From Inonotus obliquus (Eukaryota > Basidiomycota > Agaricomycetes > Hymenochaetales > Hymenochaetaceae), in NCBI GenBank assembly GCA_032164295.1, contig JAJHTX010000001.1, positions 2,604,001-2,668,000 of the forward strand: a stretch of 64,000 bases of DNA. Reading direction: 5' to 3'. Positions within the stretch are counted from its first letter, which is position 1. Each line of letters begins with the position of its first letter. Below are positions 58,839 to 64,000 of the stretch, piece by piece. The notes under the pieces were generated by a model, which saw only the letters and a list, made by a program, of their open reading frames with translations, ran no database searches and had not been told where the DNA came from. Made by a program: the position numbers and the translations under genes.

Positions 58839-61800
58839 ATGTCGAATGCGACCTCTCCGGCAACGAAACCCCCAGTAGAACAGCATGAAGAGCCTCTTAT
58901 ACCAGAGTCGGTTATAGACGCGCCATCTCAACGCCTTTATATCGTTAGCATTGGGTTCCTTTGCCAGGTGAGCCTATGAATTCAACGAACAGTCACTCGG
59001 AAACTTACTTGCCGCTGCCCAGGCAATAAAAATATTCGACTGGTTATACAGTCTTGCAGCCGAGCCTACGACCAATCTTACTTTCAAATGGATACTTGTC
59101 GATTTCTCTTACTGTCTCGTTCTTAAGCGACTCCGAATACCAAAGCTCAACTATGCTGCCGCGGTAGTTGTCTTGCAAATATTTCTTCTCTGCCTTGTGG
59201 ATGGTGTCCTATTCGGTACCGTGCATGTGAGTCTGGAATGTTTCCGTCTCATTTTAAACGTACTAAGAATATTTGATAGGTCGGTGTTTCGTCATATTCC
59301 TTGTCATCCTCTGCAAGAGACTTCTGTGAGCCACTTTTGAAGTTCCTTTGGCCGCTTAAAGCTCATCTCGTTCCAGATAGAAAAGAGATGTCCACAACCG
59401 GGAGGATGGTCAGCCTTCGCGACTTGTTCTCGCAAGATGAACACCTGAAAGGGGAACATACCGTAAGAATGTCACCAACTGGGTAGGATACAATTCAGCT
59501 CCTGTGATTATACGACGGTCTTATTGATGCATTGTCGTAACTTCCGTGTGATTCAGGACCGCAAAACTGAACCCCGATGGTCGTTCGTACTGCCTTAGCG
59601 CCACTGCAAATACTGTTCTCATCCCGGTCCTCCTCAATAACACCGATCCTTCTCATGTTCGTTATAGTATTACTCGACACTCGTCTGACAAGGTGGATTA
59701 TGTAGACGTAAGCGCGAAAGAACTGCGTTCTATCGAGCAGCAGCGACTGGAAGCCCTCCAACTGAGCAAAGCGTCTGCGTCTGCAGAAGAGGGGTACAGT
59801 GATGTGGACTGGGATGCGGATGACGAGGAATCGCCGGCAGTCCAGGATCACTTGATAGGACTTTCTCAAGAGCTCGAACCAACACAATCTGTTGTACACC
59901 TCAGAATAAACAAAGCAGGTCTCGTTCGGCTTGAGCGTGTTCTCGACTCGGGAACGTCAAACGCGGCTCGCATTTTCCTTGCCGAAGTACCGATCGTGCC
60001 ATGCCCTCACGCAGCATTCGTTCCGGACAGTCTTGTCAAGGGTAATGCCGTCCGCTGTGTAGGCTCAAAGGAAGAGCTATCTATCAGGATTTCAGGCGTG
60101 CCGCCGTTGAGTCTAAATTGGCACCGGGATATAAATGGTCGAAGGGAACACTTCTCTGTGGATAGGATTGAAGGTGAACCTGATGTGAGACGATTCTCCT
60201 GCCCTACCTCATTCGTGATCTGATGCAGTTGATCTATAGAAGCAGGGTCGGATAGGCGAGCTTCGTCTGCCACTCGACATGCCACTTCACGCACCAGGAC
60301 AACATGAGTATGTTTTGGACTCTGTCTTGGACGGCCTTGGCAACATTCAATTTCTGGCACCCACCGTTTCTACACGTAAAGGGGAAACGAAGGACATCGA
60401 TACTCGGCTGTTAAAGGAGACCTCACGTTTTGTCACCGTCCTCAAACGCGCCGCGATGTCCTTTAGGGAATGCGCTCCCGGAAAGCCTGCAAGTCTCCTT
60501 ATAGGATCGGAAATATCTCTAGCTATTACTGCGCGGGAGTCCGATAAGCAGGATGGCCCATGGGAAGTCAAAATACAGTACCAGCCCGAACAAGGGTCCA
60601 AGAAAGATAAAAGGGGAGCTAAGCCATGGGTGAAGACGCAAACTACGCCTGCGGGAAAGAACCAACTCTCATTGAGCGTGACTGCACCTGGGGAATACTC
60701 GATCATCGATGTGAAAGGTCAACATTGTCCCGGGGATATCTTAAGCCCAGAAACATGCCGGGTTGTGTTGCAGCCTTACCCAACTGCCGAGATCTCTTGG
60801 AAGCGCATTCATGAATGGTGAGTAACCGTGTTGTTCTGCTTCTCATCTTCTGATTGCTCTGTAGTTCGGGAGATACTGGTGTCTCAGCTTATCTCGCTTT
60901 GCATGGCAAACCGCCATTCCAGGTGTTCTATCAGCAGAAACGTAACGACGAGTCTCCCAAGGAAATGTCACGCACCTTCCAGGGGTCTCGAGGCGAAATT
61001 GTACTCCAGCCGGAGAGTAGCGGCGACTATACGTATACATTCACTTCCCTTAGTGATGCGAACTATCGACGCGTGAAGCTCGACGGGCCTAGCATCACGC
61101 AAGTAGTACACCCTCTTGCGTCGGCCAGTTTTGCAAACGTGGGTGGAGGAAGGAAGTCCATCAACAGCTGCTCTGGCAATACGGTCGATGTAGACGTTGA
61201 TCTTCGAGTAAGTACAGAATGGTCCAGCGTGGCGCATCCATTAATTCTTCTGCACAGGGTGATGGTCCATGGAATTTAGCTATACAAGCGGTTGGACCAA
61301 AGGGATCCGAAATACTGAACTTGAAGGGACTGAAAAACAGCAGAGAAAAGATCCAGGTGCCGATTCCGTCGGATGTTGATTCCGATGGCGGCGTATTCCA
61401 GATCGACCTTGTCAGTGTCGAGGATTCGTATGGATGCAGGAAGGAACTCGCTGTTCCAGGAATTTCTGTCAATGTTCGTCGTGTGAAGGTCTGTATAATT
61501 GTCAAACTGTTTGCCATACACGTCGTTTAAGCAGGGTATATCCACTTCCCTTTTTCCAGCCTAGCGCACGCTTCTATGCAAAGGATGGACGACGTGAAAC
61601 AACTATCCTCGAAGGCGACGAGGCCCGCTTGCCATTGCGCCTTAGTGGCGAAGGGGTAAGCCCGAATCATTGAATGTCGTACTGGTTGTTACTAACTTAT
61701 CTTAAGCCCTGGAGGGTGAAGTATCAGCTTGCTGATACGCATAGCCCGCTACGGACAGCCACACTTAGATCTTCAAATGACTTCCTAGCAGTCAGAGAAA

Positions 61801-63326
61801 AGGGTACCTATAAACTGGTTGAGGTATCAGATTCACAATGTCCCGGATCAGTCATGGAGAATGAGGCGGATTATAAAGTCGAATGGATTCCTCGGCCGTC
61901 TGTCGCGCTTTCTCCAGATACAGCCGTCGTGTACCACAGACTCAATGGATCCCATGTCCGTGCTCCAGTATGTGAAGGACAAGAGGATCATGTCGACTTA
62001 GACGTGACAGGTATGTCCAAGAGTTTATTAGCATATGAAGCACAATTCTGATGATGAACCAGGTCGACCGCCTTTCGAGATCGGTTATAATATCGGTACT
62101 CGCAATGAAGCAGGTGGCACTAAAATCCTCGATCAGCCAATAATAAGCAGTATACACACCCGGGCGCGTATTCAGCTTTTCACTTCACAACCTGGGCGTA
62201 TGTACTATGAAGTCAAGCAAATCGGGGATGCAAACTATCCCCTCAAGCAGAATCGAGGACACGTAATTCCGCGCCAGGAACGCCTTCTATTTGAGCAGCA
62301 AGTTATCGGGAGACCGAACGCGTACTTCAAGAAGCAAACTAGGCTTACACACTGCCTTGGCGATACTTTTCAACCAACGGCAACGGATTATTACTCTCAG
62401 GATGATATGATTGCTCTGGAAGGAAAGGCTCCATTTCTTCTCGAGCTATCTGTAAAGGATCTTGCTACAGGTGGGGTTCATCGCCAGACTGTCAACCTTT
62501 TCACATCGCAGTGGAAGATTAATCTTGAAAATTACGTGTTCTCGTCTATTGGACCGCATTTGGTTACGATTGAGTCCGTTCGGGATGCTACGTCTTGTGC
62601 GCAAGCGGTTCCTGACCCGTTGAGGACATCCATTTGGGTTGACGTGGCTGAAAGCGCTGCAATCGTGCCGTTTGATCGACGCGAGCACTTCTGTGTGGGT
62701 GATGTTACTCAGTTCCAGCTCGAAGGTACACCACCTTGGACTATCGAGTATGTCGTTCGGGATCTCCTTGTCTCTCAGCCATCCTGACGTCCCCATTAGT
62801 TACAAAGCAAACAACAAACACCACGAACAAGTTGCCCAACAATCACCTTTCGCACTCGTGCACCAATATCCCGGTCCATTCTCAATCACTTCAGTGTCCC
62901 ATCAACAACAACAATGCAAAACTACGGTTGACAATATCAACTTCAACGTACACGCATTACCCTCTGCTCAAGTTGCTCAGGGTCGTGATTACTTTGAGGA
63001 TATTCACGAGGGCGCTCAAGCGCAGATTGTGTTTACGTTAGTTGGCGAGCCTCCATTCACGTTTACGTATCAGCGTTCGGAGCCTCCACCGCGTAAAGGT
63101 GGGAAGTCAGGCAAGGTACTCGAGACGCATACTGTTTCCGGCGTGATGAGCCATGAATACTCGATTTACTCTGCTTTAGAAGGTTCGTATGAATTACTCT
63201 CAGTCCTCTCTTTCGATTCACTAAAGCCAAATTACAGGAACATGGACGGTTACTTTCATCTCGGACAAGTATTGTCGCTATCCTCCGGCCCAACCGGATG
63301 GTGTCGCGGACAAAGCAAGGAGCTAA
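58839..63326 (+). CDS. POM152: nuclear pore membrane protein POM152
   Basis: Integral ring nucleoporin with an N-terminal membrane part and luminal Ig-like repeats. The ATG at 58839 (MSNATSPATKPPVEQHEEPL) leads to RLYIVSIGFLCQ-AIKIFDW, KWILVDFSYCLVLKRLRIPK and VVVLQIFLLCLVDGVLFGTV as membrane segments. The luminal part has repeated beta-sandwich modules: FLAEVPIVPCPHAAFVPD, CVGSKEELSIRISGVPPLSL, APGEYSIIDVKGQHCPGDIL, SGDTGVSAYLALHGKPPFQV, KGTYKLVEVSDSQCPG, CVGDVTQFQLEGTPPWTIEY, GPFSITSVSHQQQQCK and EPPFTFTYQRSEPPPRKGGK. Each carries the family phrase G-x-PP and a C-terminal Cys. The last intron (after LEG, GTTCGT to TTACAG) yields TWTVTFISDKYCRYPPA and a stop at 63324-63326. Without it the end is a different frame, so splicing is well supported. 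About fifteen exons, not all placed. Confidence 0.85.
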
Positions 63327-63574
63327 GAATTCCGTATTTTCCCATCTCTCCAGAGCATCGATTTTGATTTATATCATTAAAACTGTACCAACATACTATT
63401 GTCATCTTGCTGTCCTCGTCATTCACGGTATCTCACATCCCCATCGCGCAATTAATCACAAGATTTTTTTTCTCATCCTATCCGTAGTACTAAAAATGCT
63501 CATTCTGAAACCAGTCACATGTGGGTTGTTTTCACGTCCTTACTGTCCATCCAACAGCTCGAATCTCCTCTGGC

Positions 63575-64000
63575 TCAGACTTGTGCGGACGATATGTAGA
63601 ACCATTTATTGACTGGGAAGAGGGAACATGAGCAAGGCACCAGAAAATGAAAAGATATAATATCTTACTTGAAGGATCGATGGGCCCCGAAGGCTCACGC
63701 TTTTCAGCCGGCAAGCTAAGGTAGGTAGGGTCGTTCACCTTAATATGACCAGGCGTGCCACTCCGGGTAACGTTTGCACTGTAAAGCAAAGCAACTAAGT
63801 ACAGTCCTCAAAGTGCAGAAAATGTATATAACGTACATAGAGAGCTCGTACGATGGCGTTGACGCGGGCGTGCGGCCAGTGATCAGACGATGCCAAGCTT
63901 CATGGCATTCGTGGATAATCTCTGTCGCGTATTTCTTGTTCTTCGCCTCACCTGAGAAGGCAAAGGCGTTCTCTGGCTTTCCGTCGGGGATCTTATAGAT
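63575..64000 (-). CDS. IPP1: soluble inorganic pyrophosphatase, 3' part (cut by window edge)
   Basis: Hydrolyses pyrophosphate to phosphate. Only the C-terminal exons are present. They read [54 protein letters not shown], then after an intron (GTACGT near 63829 to TTTACAG) [20 protein letters not shown] and [17 protein letters not shown], and after another intron [12 protein letters not shown] with the stop at 63577-63575. This matches the family end GEAK...ATEVI...HEAW...KWFFIS. The active-site Asp motif lies upstream, outside the window. The span given is truncated at the window edge. Confidence 0.87.

Noticed and set aside
63160..63367. POM152 C-terminus read through to 63367 (ends SPEHRF).
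   Set aside because: Splicing at GTTCGT/TTACAG gives FISDKYCRYPP, the expected family end, with the stop at 63326.

Overview
The window is nuclear DNA of a filamentous basidiomycete, most likely an Agaricomycete. The signs are dense, intron-rich genes (introns about 48-65 bp with GTRNGT donors), little intergenic space, serine- and proline-rich disordered tails, and fungal proteins such as a POM152 nucleoporin, a Slt2-type MAP kinase, RAP1 and SWI1. I cannot name the species. There are no CRISPR arrays, operons or recognisable tRNA genes. All CDS coordinates below are full genomic spans from start to stop including introns. I worked the splice sites out by eye from reading frame, GT/AG sites and family conservation.

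Layout. 0.4-10.4 kb: a secreted two-cupredoxin GPI protein (-), a cell-wall-integrity MAP kinase (+), a SAP-like coiled-coil protein (-) and a LIM protein (+). 11.3-22.6 kb: a seven-helix membrane protein with a long tail (+), a J-domain protein (+), a serine-rich unknown (-) and a large multi-exon unknown (-). 22.8-28.5 kb: two tandem AMP-dependent acyl-CoA ligases (+) with PTS1-like ends. 28.7-34.8 kb: a large CNH/GYF protein (-) and cyclin H (-). 35.1-48.5 kb: a Ser/Thr-rich GPI protein (+), FAP7/AK6 (-), a second seven-helix protein (+), RNA polymerase III RPC5 (-), Rab5 (+), an arrestin-like protein (-) and SWI1 (+).

48.7-53.1 kb: a tail-anchored thioredoxin (-), then a gene-poor AT-rich island and a small ABM-domain gene (-). 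The island holds two 1.03-1.05 kb terminal-inverted-repeat elements, head to head, separated by one shared copy of a 9-bp target duplication. 53.3-64 kb: CDK11 (+), RAP1 (-), a mitochondrial D-lactate/D-2-hydroxyglutarate dehydrogenase (-), POM152 (+) and the 3' end of inorganic pyrophosphatase (-), cut by the window edge.

Most genes are housekeeping and do not form a pathway cluster. The exception is the tandem ligase pair, which looks like a local duplication for peroxisomal carboxylic-acid activation. Divergent pairs with short shared promoters are common (SAP/LIM, RPC5/Rab5, ABM/CDK11, DLD2/POM152). The observations I rate highest are the 4-nt micro-exon conserved in both ligases, the twin transposon arrangement, the split CNH plus GYF architecture, the 40-bp duplication across a stop codon, and the missing AUG of SWI1. 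I found no clear defence or otherwise undescribed system.
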